Source of the DNA: Verrucomicrobiota bacterium
Lineage (GTDB): Bacteria; Verrucomicrobiota; Verrucomicrobiia; Limisphaerales; J093
DNA length: 33,145 nt
Reading direction: 5' to 3'
Assembly (NCBI GenBank): GCA_012517065.1
Contig: JAAYVR010000248.1
Span: 1 to 33,145 of the forward strand
Shown here: one piece after another, positions 26,046 through 33,145 of the stretch
Position numbering within the stretch: the stretch's first letter is position 1
How the letters are laid out: the number at the start of each line of letters is the position of its first letter
The notes under the pieces: generated by a model
The model's input: the letters and a program-made list of their open reading frames with translations, nothing else
The model's database searches: none
Told to the model about the DNA's origin: nothing
Translations under genes and position numbers: made by a program

Positions 26046-27686
26046 ATGAATCTGTTTGATGAAGTTGGTCTGTCGAGCTGCGATCGTTCAGATGCAGATG
26101 ACTCGGGTGGCTCGACCCTGTTGCCTAGGCTGGGAAGTCTGGCAGTGCGGATGGCATGTCAGGTTTTTGCTCTGTGGATCGTACTCAGCGCTCTGACCTT
26201 GCATGCTGCCGACCAACCGCAGTGGGGGCACGCATGGACAAGGAACCTCGTTTCCGAAGAGCGGGGTTTGCCAGGCGAGTTCGATCCTGCCACCGGCCGC
26301 AACATCAAATGGGTTGCCAAGCTCGGCACTGAAACGCATTCGACCCCTGTCATAGGCAGCGGGCGCGTTTTGATCGGGACAAACAACGGTTCGCCTCGTG
26401 ATCCCAAGCACAAGGGCGATCGTGGTGTTTTGATGTGCTTTGATGAAAAAGACGGTCGATTTTGCTGGCAGTTGGTTGTGCCAAAACGCACCGAGGATGT
26501 TTTCTTTGACTGGCCCAATGCCGGGATTTGTTCTGCTGCGACCATCGATGGCAAACGCGTCTATGTCGTCAGCAACCGCAGCGAGGTCATGGCGATCGAC
26601 ATCGACGGATTCGCCAACGGCAACGACGGGCCGTTTGTTGATGAGGGCCGCCACATGTCGCCGCCGGAAGATGCGCCACTGGAACCTGGCCCAACGGATG
26701 CGGACGTTTTGTGGGTTTTTGACCTCACAACTGGTGCGGGCATTTGGGCTCATGACGCCCCTTGCAGTTCGATTCTTGTCCACGGCCCTCACCTGTATCT
26801 GAACACGAGCACCGGCGTTGACAACACCCACAAGCGCATCAGAACGCCCGATGCGCCGAGTCTTGTTGTGCTCGACAAAGCCACGGGCACTTACCTTGCG
26901 CGCGACGGCGAGCCCATCGCACCAAACATCTTTCATTCCACATGGTCACCTCCTGCACTCGCGAAAGTGAACAATCAGTCTCTGGTTTTCTTCGCGGCCG
27001 GCAACGGTGTTTTGTATGCTTTCGAGCCGCTGTCGCTCGAAGCTGGTTCTGCAAACGCACTTACTGCCGGTGCTGCTTCTCCGGCGCCAGCCCCGGCGCG
27101 GTTGAAAACGGTTTGGAAGTTCGATTTTGACCCTGCAGCGCCCAAAACGAATGTTCACAGGTTCAACAGCAACCGCCGCGAAAGCCCCAGCAATTTCTAC
27201 GGCATGCCCGTCGTTCATAACGGGCGAATCTATCTGGCTGGTGGTGGCGACGTTTTCTGGGGGAAGAACGAGGCATGGCTTAAGTGCATAACGGCTTTTG
27301 GAGACGGGAAGCATGCCGCTGGCACAGAACTGTGGGCGTACCCTTTGGTTCGCCACACGTTGTCAACACCCGCAGTTTACAACGGCATGGTTTTCATTGC
27401 CGATTGCGGTCAAACCCTTCACTGCGTCGATGCAGAAACCGGACGCGGATACTGGAAACACGAACTGAACGGCGAGATTTGGGCTTCGCCGTTTGTCGCC
27501 GACGGCAAGGTGTATCTCGGCACTCGCCGGGGCCAATTCGTTGTGATGGCGGCAGCGCGGGAAAAGCAGGTTATCAGCACGATCGATTTTGGCGCGCCGA
27601 TTAGTTCCACCGCGACCGCGGCAAACGGGGTGTTGTACGTCGCGACAATGACGCATCTATACGCGATTTCAGCCGGCGCGAATTGA
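26046..27686 (+). CDS. Exported PQQ-type beta-propeller protein
   Basis: 546 residues from ATG 26046. The hydrophobic signal VFALWIVLSALTLHAA sits about 40 residues in, so GTG 26145 (MRMACQVF...) may be the true start; ATG 26151 would leave the signal without a positive charge. The mature part is built of PQQ/outer-membrane-lipoprotein-like propeller blades, e.g. STPVIGSGRVLIGTNNG, SAATIDGKRVYVVSNRS, GMPVVHNGRIYLAGGGD, STPAVYNGMVFIADCGQTLH and SPFVADGKVYLGTRRGQFV. No dehydrogenase catalytic signature or disulphide pair was seen, so it is more likely a binding or scaffold propeller, as is common in verrucomicrobia and planctomycetes, than an alcohol dehydrogenase. Confidence 0.85.
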   Translation: MNLFDEVGLSSCDRSDADDSGGSTLLPRLGSLAVRMACQVFALWIVLSALTLHAADQPQWGHAWTRNLVSEERGLPGEFDPATGRNIKWVAKLGTETHSTPVIGSGRVLIGTNNGSPRDPKHKGDRGVLMCFDEKDGRFCWQLVVPKRTEDVFFDWPNAGICSAATIDGKRVYVVSNRSEVMAIDIDGFANGNDGPFVDEGRHMSPPEDAPLEPGPTDADVLWVFDLTTGAGIWAHDAPCSSILVHGPHLYLNTSTGVDNTHKRIRTPDAPSLVVLDKATGTYLARDGEPIAPNIFHSTWSPPALAKVNNQSLVFFAAGNGVLYAFEPLSLEAGSANALTAGAASPAPAPARLKTVWKFDFDPAAPKTNVHRFNSNRRESPSNFYGMPVVHNGRIYLAGGGDVFWGKNEAWLKCITAFGDGKHAAGTELWAYPLVRHTLSTPAVYNGMVFIADCGQTLHCVDAETGRGYWKHELNGEIWASPFVADGKVYLGTRRGQFVVMAAAREKQVISTIDFGAPISSTATAANGVLYVATMTHLYAISAGAN

Positions 27687-27693
27687 CCGTTGG

Positions 27694-27757
27694 CCCGAAA
27701 ATCTCACCAGCCGCCCCCGGAATATGCCCATCGCTTCGATACGGTGAAATTTCCGGG
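27694..27757. repeat. Inverted pair of CCCGGAAATCTCACC-family repeats
   Basis: CCCGAAAATCTCACC (27694-27708) and GGTGAAATTTCCGGG (27743-27757) are complementary at 13 of 15 positions with a 34-base spacer, starting 8 bases after the stop of the PQQ-propeller gene. The arrangement is that of a REP pair, and in RNA it would form a stable stem at the 3' end of the transcript. No T-run follows, so an intrinsic terminator is not indicated. Confidence 0.65.
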
Positions 27758-27800
27758 CTTGGCATGCAGTGGCGCTGACATCTGTTCTGGAAGCGCAGAC

Positions 27801-27829
27801 TTGGAAAACGCGCCGTTCTCGTGTATAAG
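27801..27829 (+). promoter_or_regulatory. Sigma-70-type promoter for the lytic transglycosylase gene
   Basis: TTGGAA (27801-27806) and TATAAG (27824-27829) are separated by exactly 17 bases, four and five matches to the -35 and -10 consensus. Transcription would begin around 27835-27837, which coincides with the preferred GTG start codon at 27836. Confidence 0.5.
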
Positions 27830-27835
27830 TGCCGT

Positions 27836-28429
27836 GTGAAGAGCCGCAGAATCGCTATTGCAACTTTGGCTGTACTGGTTGCTGCGGGCTTTTTCATTGT
27901 CTGGCAGTTTTCAGAACGCCGCCTAGAACACAGTCAGGACACTCACATCCTTGGCGCCGCTGGACGGTACGGCGTTGACCCTGCACTGGTTAAGGCTGTG
28001 ATATGGCGCGAGAGCCACTTTCATCCAAAGGCTCGAGGCAGGGCAGGCGAGGTTGGCCTTATGCAGCTTACCGATGCCGCCGCACAAGAATGGGCTGAAA
28101 CAGCAGGAGTCTATCCGATTTCAGAAACGCATTTGCTTGACCCCGCTACAAACACGCTTGCAGGGACGTGGTACTTGGGCAAGTTGATCCGACGTTATCA
28201 GCGGGCCGATGACCCCTTGCCGTACGCCTTGGCGGATTACAACGCAGGACGTGCGAATGTGTTGAAATGGGCCGATGGCGAGGCTTCCACGAATAGCGTC
28301 GCATTCATCGACAGGATCGCTTTCCCGAGTACAAGGGCTTACGTGCTGGCTGTGCTCGAAAGACAGAAGCACTACCGCCGCGACTTTGCCTCTGTGAAGC
28401 AGCGCTTTCCTGCTGGCAGCGTGAGATAA
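27836..28429 (+). CDS. Membrane-anchored lytic transglycosylase (SLT family)
   Basis: 197 residues from GTG 27836 (MKSRRIAIATLAVLVAAGFF), giving a basic N-terminus and one hydrophobic signal/anchor. GTG 27821 is a possible earlier start, but it lies at the promoter -10. The Slt domain begins near residue 38: catalytic Glu59 in VIWRESHFHPKARG, then GEVGLMQLT (about 71-79) and ALADYNAGRANVLKW. Family members cleave the beta-1,4 MurNAc-GlcNAc bond of peptidoglycan, leaving 1,6-anhydro ends, in the periplasm. At under 200 residues it is a minimal single-domain enzyme. No Shine-Dalgarno precedes the start. Confidence 0.9.
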   Translation: MKSRRIAIATLAVLVAAGFFIVWQFSERRLEHSQDTHILGAAGRYGVDPALVKAVIWRESHFHPKARGRAGEVGLMQLTDAAAQEWAETAGVYPISETHLLDPATNTLAGTWYLGKLIRRYQRADDPLPYALADYNAGRANVLKWADGEASTNSVAFIDRIAFPSTRAYVLAVLERQKHYRRDFASVKQRFPAGSVR

Positions 28430-28430
28430 T

Positions 28431-28463
28431 GCAACCCACTGAGCTTGATCGAGTGCAGGTTGC
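28431..28463 (+). other. Hairpin directly after the transglycosylase stop codon
   Basis: GCAACCCACT (28431-28440) pairs with AGTG-CA-GGTTGC (28452-28463), ten base pairs with a two-base bulge. It begins two bases after the TAA stop. No run of T follows, so it may stabilise the 3' end or act with Rho rather than be an intrinsic terminator. Confidence 0.35.
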
Positions 28464-28628
28464 GGCCTCCTCTCGTTGTCGAGAACAAAGCTCCTTTGGT
28501 CAGCAGCTTCATATCACTGCCGCCGCAGAGTGAATGCGGTCCTGATCGCGGCCGACATTGAAGGTTCGCCCAGTTCAAAATTGCCCTTGCAGCCTGTGGC
28601 AGGGGGCTTACCCTTTCCCGCCCGAACT

Positions 28629-29804
28629 ATGCAATACAGGATATCACAACAAGCAGCTGCGTTGTCGCCGTCTTTGACCCTCGCTATCGACGCTAAGGCA
28701 AAACAAATGAAGGCCGAGGGACGCAACGTGATCGGCTTTGGCGCGGGTGAACCCGATTTCGACACGCCCAAGCACATCAAAGATGCCGCGGCGCGCGCTC
28801 TTGCCGAAGGTTTTACAAAGTACACCCCAAGCAGCGGCATTCCAGAGCTCAGGAAAGCAATCGCAGAGAAGTTCAAACGCGACCACGGCCTCGACTACAA
28901 GCCTTCCCAGATCATTGTGTCATGCGGCGGCAAGCACTCCTGTTTCAACACTATAATGGCCACATGCCAGCCGGGCGACGAAGTGATCATCCCTGCACCC
29001 TACTGGCTTAGTTATCCCGAAATGGTGAAGCTTGCCGGCGCGAAACCCGTTATCATCAGCACAACCGACGCCACCGAATTCAAGGTGACACCAGGCCAAC
29101 TCGAAGCTGCCATCACTCCGCAGACTCGACTCTTCATTCTGAACTCGCCGAGCAATCCAACCGGCACGGTTTATTCTCCGTCAGAACTGAAAGCCCTTGG
29201 CGATATATGCGTGAAACACCACGTCCTCATCCTCAGCGACGAAATCTATGAGAAACTTGTGTACGACGGCGCGCACCATGTCAGTGTGGCTTCTTTTTCT
29301 CCGGATCACTATGCGCACACCATAATCACGAATGGGTTTTCAAAGGCCTATGCGATGACCGGTTGGCGACTCGGCTATTTGGCGGCACCGGAACCAATCG
29401 CGGCTGCGATCGACGCCATTCAAAGCCACAGCACCAGCAACCCGACCTCATTTGCCCAGAAAGGCGCAGTGGCGGCGTTGACCGGTCCGCAGGATCACCT
29501 CACAGAATGGCTTCAAGAGTATGCCAAACGCCGCCAAATCGCTCACGAATGGCTCAATCGAATCCCCGGAATGACCTGCGTCAACGCCAGAGGCGCTTTC
29601 TATCTGTTTCCGAACATCGCAAAGTTCGGTTTGGACTCGAGGACATTCTGCGCACGACTGCTCGAGGAAGAACTGGTGGCGGCAGTCCCGGGAATAGCAT
29701 TCGGCGCTGACAATTACATTCGCATCAGTTACGCCACCAGCCTCGCAAACATCGAGGAAGGTTTGCGGCGCATCGAAAGGTTTGCTCGGCGGCTTGCCGG
29801 TTAG
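28629..29804 (+). CDS. aspC: Class I aminotransferase, aspartate aminotransferase type
   Basis: 391 residues from ATG 28629 (MQYRISQQAAALSPSLTLAI); the frame is open back to 28476, but that region is unlike the family. PLP-binding residues are visible: Lys239 in NGFSKAYAMTGWRLGY forms the Schiff base, Asp204 in ILSDEIYEKL contacts the pyridine nitrogen, and Asn176 lies in SPSNPTGT. The substrate carboxylate arginine is in NYIRISYA. This is the AspB/Ib-subgroup pattern (FGAGEPDFDTP, KYTPSSGIPELR) of enzymes transferring amino groups between aspartate or related amino acids and 2-oxoglutarate. Substrate specificity is not certain. Its stop overlaps the stop of the convergent gene. Confidence 0.93.
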   Translation: MQYRISQQAAALSPSLTLAIDAKAKQMKAEGRNVIGFGAGEPDFDTPKHIKDAAARALAEGFTKYTPSSGIPELRKAIAEKFKRDHGLDYKPSQIIVSCGGKHSCFNTIMATCQPGDEVIIPAPYWLSYPEMVKLAGAKPVIISTTDATEFKVTPGQLEAAITPQTRLFILNSPSNPTGTVYSPSELKALGDICVKHHVLILSDEIYEKLVYDGAHHVSVASFSPDHYAHTIITNGFSKAYAMTGWRLGYLAAPEPIAAAIDAIQSHSTSNPTSFAQKGAVAALTGPQDHLTEWLQEYAKRRQIAHEWLNRIPGMTCVNARGAFYLFPNIAKFGLDSRTFCARLLEEELVAAVPGIAFGADNYIRISYATSLANIEEGLRRIERFARRLAG

Positions 29805-30220
29805 TCCGGCTCGTTATCGGACTCCTTCTGCTTGCGGCGGTCGCGGTACTCAGCAATCCATCGCCGCACTGTTTCGAGCAGTGTGCCGGGCGGGTGTCGT
29901 TCGAGCCATGCGCGGAGGCGTTCTTCGGAAACCGGAAGGCTGGCGATTGTTGGCTGGGGTGGAAGACTTTCCAAGAGATGGATTACTGCTGGCATTGATT
30001 CAAACAGCGCTTCATCCATCAAACTCGGGTTTTCTGCGGACAAGTAAGCATTTATGTCCGCCCATGTGCCGTCCGGGCGGAGAACGTACAGGCTCTCCGC
30101 CACATCATCGGATCCAGGTGGATAACCTGTCTGTGTTACAAGGAACGGGCCGCGTTGGTTCGGGAGCGGGCTGAGGTCCCAAACTTTGACCTTACTGTAG
30201 TCGTTCGTTATCTTTGGCAT
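29801..30220 (-). CDS. Small hypothetical protein, unknown function
   Basis: 139 residues, start ATG 30220 preceded immediately by AGGGG. I recognise no domain. The N-terminal half (VWDLSPLPNQRGPFLVTQTG, SLYVLRPDGTWADINAYL) looks beta-rich; the C-terminal half is a charged helix (SEERLRAWLERHPPGTLLE, ETVRRWIAEYRDRRKQKE). It is soluble, with no signal peptide. It lies 49 bases downstream of the M29 aminopeptidase gene in the same direction, so the two may share a transcript. Its TAA stop (29801-29803 on the lower strand) overlaps the stop of the aminotransferase gene. Codon positions look coding throughout. Confidence 0.65.
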   Translation of the reverse strand: MPKITNDYSKVKVWDLSPLPNQRGPFLVTQTGYPPGSDDVAESLYVLRPDGTWADINAYLSAENPSLMDEALFESMPAVIHLLESLPPQPTIASLPVSEERLRAWLERHPPGTLLETVRRWIAEYRDRRKQKESDNEPD

Positions 30221-30269
30221 CCCCTAAGCTCGGATAATTCGGTGTCGGTCAGGGCCTAACACCCATGGT

Positions 30270-31379
30270 TCATTTCAATTTGCTGGGATTCAAGCCCTGC
30301 AGGTCCTTGGGAACAAAGAGCCCATCTTTGCGTATGAGCTCCCCATCCAGGTACACTTCGCCCCCGCCCCACTCTGGACGTTGAATGAGCACCATGTCCC
30401 AGTGGACAGCGGACTTGTTGCCATTGCCGCAGTCCTTGTATGCGGCACCCGGAGTCAGATGCAAGGACCCGGCAATTTTTTCGTCAAACAGAATATCGCA
30501 CATTGGCTCAGTGATATAGGGGTTAAACCCAAATGAAAACTCGCCCAGGTATCTCGCGCCCGGGTCGGTGTCGAGAATCGCGTTCAGCTTTTTCTCGTTG
30601 GATCCGGTGGCGCGAACCACTTTCCCATCCTTGAGTTCGAGCTTGATGTTCTCGAACCGTGTCCCGGCGTAAATCGTTGGTGTGTTAAACTGGATGACGC
30701 CATTGGCAGACTTGAGCGTCGGACAGGTGAAGCATTCGCCGTCGGGTATGTTCCGCAATCCACAGCACGGTTTGGCGCCGATCCCTTTGATGCTGAACTC
30801 GATGTTGGTCCCAGGGCCCTGGATCTTTACCTTGTCGCCGCGCCGCAATCGCTTCTCCAGAGGCGCGACTGCCCGCGCCATCTTTCGGTAATCAACAAGG
30901 CACACGTCGAAGAAGAAATCCTCGAACGCCTCGGTGCTCATTCCGGCAGACTGTGCCATGCTCGGTGTTGGCCATCGGAGCACAACCCAGCGCGTTTTGC
31001 TGACCCGATGCTCGAGGACCGGCCGCATTGTCCGATTGAACAACTTCAAGCGGTCCGCGGGGACGTCAGCAGTTTCATTCGCATTTGCGCTTCCCCGAAC
31101 TGCAACGTACGCCTGCATTTTTCGCATCCGGTAAAGCTCGATGTCGCGCAGTAGTTTTGCATGTTCGGCATCGGTATTAAGCATCACCTCGCGTGTCACG
31201 CGCGTGTGCCGAACCTCGACCACCGGGATTGCACCGGCAGCGCGCACCTCGCGCATCAGGGCAACAACAAATTCATCCGGTGCTTCAATCATGTCCAACA
31301 ACACGCGATCACGTCGTTTCAATGCTGTCGAATACTGAACCAAAACCTTGGCAAGTCGGATGTATCGAGGATCAATCAT
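30270..31379 (-). CDS. M29-family metallo-aminopeptidase
   Basis: 369 residues, the usual length for thermophilic-type (M29) aminopeptidases. Expected ligands of the two-metal centre can be matched: Glu215 in PDGECFTCPT, Glu280 in YLGEFSFGFN, His307 in SLHLTPG, and His326 and Asp328 in SAVHWDMV. RWPTPSMAQSAGMS near 135-148 and GTRFENIKLELKDGKV near 239-254 are also typical. It is a cytoplasmic enzyme removing N-terminal amino acids from peptides. A nearby cysteine-rich spot (CC at 205-206, C216, C219) is unusual for the family. Start is ATG 31379 without a clear ribosome site. Confidence 0.88.
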   Translation of the reverse strand: MIDPRYIRLAKVLVQYSTALKRRDRVLLDMIEAPDEFVVALMREVRAAGAIPVVEVRHTRVTREVMLNTDAEHAKLLRDIELYRMRKMQAYVAVRGSANANETADVPADRLKLFNRTMRPVLEHRVSKTRWVVLRWPTPSMAQSAGMSTEAFEDFFFDVCLVDYRKMARAVAPLEKRLRRGDKVKIQGPGTNIEFSIKGIGAKPCCGLRNIPDGECFTCPTLKSANGVIQFNTPTIYAGTRFENIKLELKDGKVVRATGSNEKKLNAILDTDPGARYLGEFSFGFNPYITEPMCDILFDEKIAGSLHLTPGAAYKDCGNGNKSAVHWDMVLIQRPEWGGGEVYLDGELIRKDGLFVPKDLQGLNPSKLK

Positions 31380-31429
31380 AGTTGGACGGAGACTACAGAA
31401 GCAGACCTGTCGCGTCGAGTGGCAACTGA

Positions 31430-31490
31430 CCCGGAAATCTCACTGAAATGAAGCTTTGGATGTCTTGGTCTGGTCAGGCGGTGATGCTTG
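31430..31490 (+). repeat. Intergenic CCCGGAAATCTCACC-family repeat, copy 4
   Basis: It begins CCCGGAAATCTCACTGAAAT and continues with TGAAG and GGTCAGGCGGTGATGC, parallel to the copy at 17740. It lies 50 bases upstream of the aminopeptidase start on one side and runs into the first codons of the zinc-ribbon gene on the other. Confidence 0.6.
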
Positions 31491-31752
31491 CCCGAAATGC
31501 CAGGCCGACCTCCGTGTATGCCTCAATTGCGCTCGCTACAACGAGCGTGCCGCTCACCAATGTACCGAACTCCGCGCCGAGCCGGTAGCCTACAAAGATC
31601 GGGAAAATCACTGTGAGTGGTTCAGCTTCGCAGTGCGTGACTTCACACCAAGAACCGGGCCTGACCGGGCCGCAACCGCACGCGAAGCGTTCCGCAAATT
31701 GATCAGGGTGCGGAGTATGCGGGCCGAAGGCATGGAGCGCACCGTTCGCTGA
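31456..31752 (+). CDS. Small zinc-ribbon-like protein
   Basis: 98 residues from TTG 31456; a TGA lies three codons upstream in frame, so the start cannot be much earlier. TTG 31465 is an alternative. CPKC (residues 12-15) and CLNC (22-25) are followed by ARYNERAAHQC, AEPVAYKDRENHCEWF. This matches a small bacterial family, usually of unknown function, with CPxC...CxNCxxYD...QC...DKxxxNxCxxF, probably binding zinc. The remaining half is an arginine-rich helix (TAREAFRKLIRVRSMRAEG), with AREAFRKL fitting the same family. Its first codons are covered by a dispersed repeat. The stop is three bases from that of galK, convergent. Confidence 0.7.
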   Translation: MDVLVWSGGDACPKCQADLRVCLNCARYNERAAHQCTELRAEPVAYKDRENHCEWFSFAVRDFTPRTGPDRAATAREAFRKLIRVRSMRAEGMERTVR

Positions 31753-31755
31753 GTC

Positions 31756-33006
31756 TCAAGCAGCGCCATCAACAACTTCGCATTCCCATGACTCGAGCTT
31801 GCGCCCGAAAGCTTTTTCGTACCCGGAAGCCATGCGCTGTCGGAACGCCTCAGCATGACCGCGTTTGACCAGGTTCAAAGTGGCCCCGCCAAAACCGCCG
31901 CCTGTTAGCCGCGCGCCGATGCAAGCCGGATCGGATTTTGCCAGTTCAACCAGTAGATCGAGTTCCGGACAACTGTTTTCGAAGTTCTCTTGCGAGCTTT
32001 TGTGGCTTTCGAACAAAAACCTGCCAAACAACTCGAGGTCATTTGACCGAAGCGCCTGAGCACCGAGTTGGACTCGGTTATTCTCGCCCACCACGTGCGC
32101 GGCGCGACGGTACTGGAGGTCGGTAAGCTTGCGGCGGCCCGATTCAAGGTCAGATGGCGAAACAAATCGCAGTGAATGAACGCCGAGCGCGTGCGCAGCC
32201 TCTTCACAGCAACGACGCCGTTCGTTGTATTCACCAGCTACAAGAGCGTGTTTCACCCCGGAATGACACACCACCACCGAAAGCCCTTCAGGGAATGGCA
32301 CCCAGTCAACCGTCAAGTTAAGGCAATCAATCAAGACAACCTTGTTCGCCCGGCCGTACAACGAGGAAATGTAGTCAAGCAAACCGCAATTCACGCCGAC
32401 AAACTTGTTTTCAGCGGCCTGGCAAATCTTGGATAGGATCATTTTCTCTGCAATGCTCAGTTCGGGCAGAGAACCATCCGGCTTCCGAGAAGGAGGAAGC
32501 CCGACACCCGTTTCAGTCAAGCTGTAAGGATAAAGATCCCGAACTACAAGTGCGGTGCTGACCAACAGGGCCGCCGAGCTGCTCAAACCGGCGCCGAGCG
32601 GAATCGTGCTATGTATCGCTGCATTGTAACCGCCCATGCGCACCCCGCGTTTTCCCAGCTCGATCAGTAATCCCTTCGCATAGTCCGACCACGGCACGGC
32701 CGGGTCCTTCGCAATGCTGTCTATTGAAAACTTTGCAGTCTGTCGAAACTCTGCTGACACAAGCTCGACAACACCATCTGCGCGTGGCGATGCGGCTTGC
32801 GTGATGCACTTGTCCACCGCAAGAGCCATCACAAAACCCTGATTATAATCCGTGTGATTGCCCAACAATTCCACTCTGCCTGGAGCACGGGCGCTGCAGG
32901 CTGGCTTCTGGCCGAACTTCTCTATGTACAAGGATTCGACTTCGCTGGTCTTCACAGCCGTCGATCTATGCCAGATTCGGACCGTGCGGTCACCACCAAA
33001 ATCCAT
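31756..33006 (-). CDS. galK: Galactokinase (GHMP kinase)
   Basis: 416 residues from ATG 33006; GTG 32955 would give 399 and the more usual N-terminal length. The galactokinase signature GRVELLGNHTDYNQGFV (43-59), ATP loop PLGAGLSSSAAL (136-147) and C-terminal GARLTGGGFGGATLNLV are all present. The catalytic aspartate is expected at Asp211 in NCGLLDYISSLYG, where most galactokinases have MDQ. A roughly 20-residue proline-rich insertion follows YPYSLTETG (about 160-182). It phosphorylates galactose at C1 for the Leloir pathway. No galT or galE is in view. A TATAAT on the lower strand at 33136-33141 may be its -10, with the -35 outside the window. Confidence 0.93.
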   Translation of the reverse strand: MDFGGDRTVRIWHRSTAVKTSEVESLYIEKFGQKPACSARAPGRVELLGNHTDYNQGFVMALAVDKCITQAASPRADGVVELVSAEFRQTAKFSIDSIAKDPAVPWSDYAKGLLIELGKRGVRMGGYNAAIHSTIPLGAGLSSSAALLVSTALVVRDLYPYSLTETGVGLPPSRKPDGSLPELSIAEKMILSKICQAAENKFVGVNCGLLDYISSLYGRANKVVLIDCLNLTVDWVPFPEGLSVVVCHSGVKHALVAGEYNERRRCCEEAAHALGVHSLRFVSPSDLESGRRKLTDLQYRRAAHVVGENNRVQLGAQALRSNDLELFGRFLFESHKSSQENFENSCPELDLLVELAKSDPACIGARLTGGGFGGATLNLVKRGHAEAFRQRMASGYEKAFGRKLESWECEVVDGAA

Positions 33007-33135
33007 TGTGATTCAGACACTGGGGGGAGGGCGCGCGGAATGGCCGTAGGAACGGCGTTTTTCGAGAGGCCAGTACCCTGAATGTGGGTTTCTGACAAAG
33101 AAGTGAATTTCGTGCTTGATTTCTGTGTCTATATA

Positions 33136-33141
33136 ATTATA
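33136..33141 (-). promoter_or_regulatory. Possible -10 box upstream of galK
   Basis: The lower strand reads a perfect TATAAT inside an AT-rich palindromic tract at the right edge. Transcription from it would give a leader of about 120 bases before the galK ATG. The -35 would lie beyond the window, so the promoter cannot be confirmed. Confidence 0.28.
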
Positions 33142-33145
33142 TTAC

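Noticed and set aside
33043-33062. GCCGT-AGGA-ACGGC hairpin followed by GTTTTT, terminator-like on the upper strand
   Set aside because: The stem is only 5 bp and no upper-strand gene ends nearby; it lies in the putative galK leader on the opposite strand.

Overview
The window looks like a chromosomal segment of a Gram-negative, moderately GC-rich bacterium, most probably a verrucomicrobium (Limisphaerales/Pedosphaera-like). This is inferred from the gene content (type IV pilus-type motor genes, a giant secreted Calx-beta/delta-60 protein, an agarase-like hydrolase with a DUF1349-like tail), from weak or absent Shine-Dalgarno sequences, and from noncoding repeats of a kind I associate with that phylum. 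No rRNA, tRNA, CRISPR array or phage module was recognised.

Left edge (1-366): the 3' end of a group II intron (domain V and VI hairpins), followed by a dispersed repeat of about 115 bp. 367-1413 (-): Tat-exported aldo/keto reductase. 1695-17718 (+): a long co-directional block of pilB-like ATPase, pilT, a second pilB-like ATPase, pilC/gspF, a 2880-residue secreted metzincin/Calx-beta/delta-60 protein and serS. Gaps are 2, 14, 34 and 33 nt, except for a 125-nt gap before pilT that may hold a coupled micro-ORF. No pilin, prepilin peptidase or secretin gene is present, so the four motor/platform genes must serve a machine completed elsewhere. The giant protein is the obvious candidate cargo or surface effector.

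17829-24575: GT5 starch/glycogen synthase (-), then divergently a membrane-anchored helical-repeat protein and a SAM methyltransferase (+), then a secreted agarase-like hydrolase (-). 24576-25236 is a 660-bp gene-free mosaic of palindromic and dispersed repeats. 25237-29804: 2-Cys peroxiredoxin (-), exported PQQ-type beta-propeller (+), lytic transglycosylase (+) with a promoter placed so that its mRNA may be leaderless, and a class I aspartate-type aminotransferase (+). 29801-33006: a small unknown protein and an M29 aminopeptidase (both -), a small zinc-ribbon-like protein (+) and galactokinase (-).

The least-described material is the noncoding fraction. At least three intergenic repeat families recur inside 33 kb: a REP-like family around GAGCCTGTCACC, a family around CCCGGAAATCTCACC, and strong palindromes at 24946-25166. 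The other notable item is the coupling of a pilus/secretion motor operon to a giant multidomain secreted protease-like protein.
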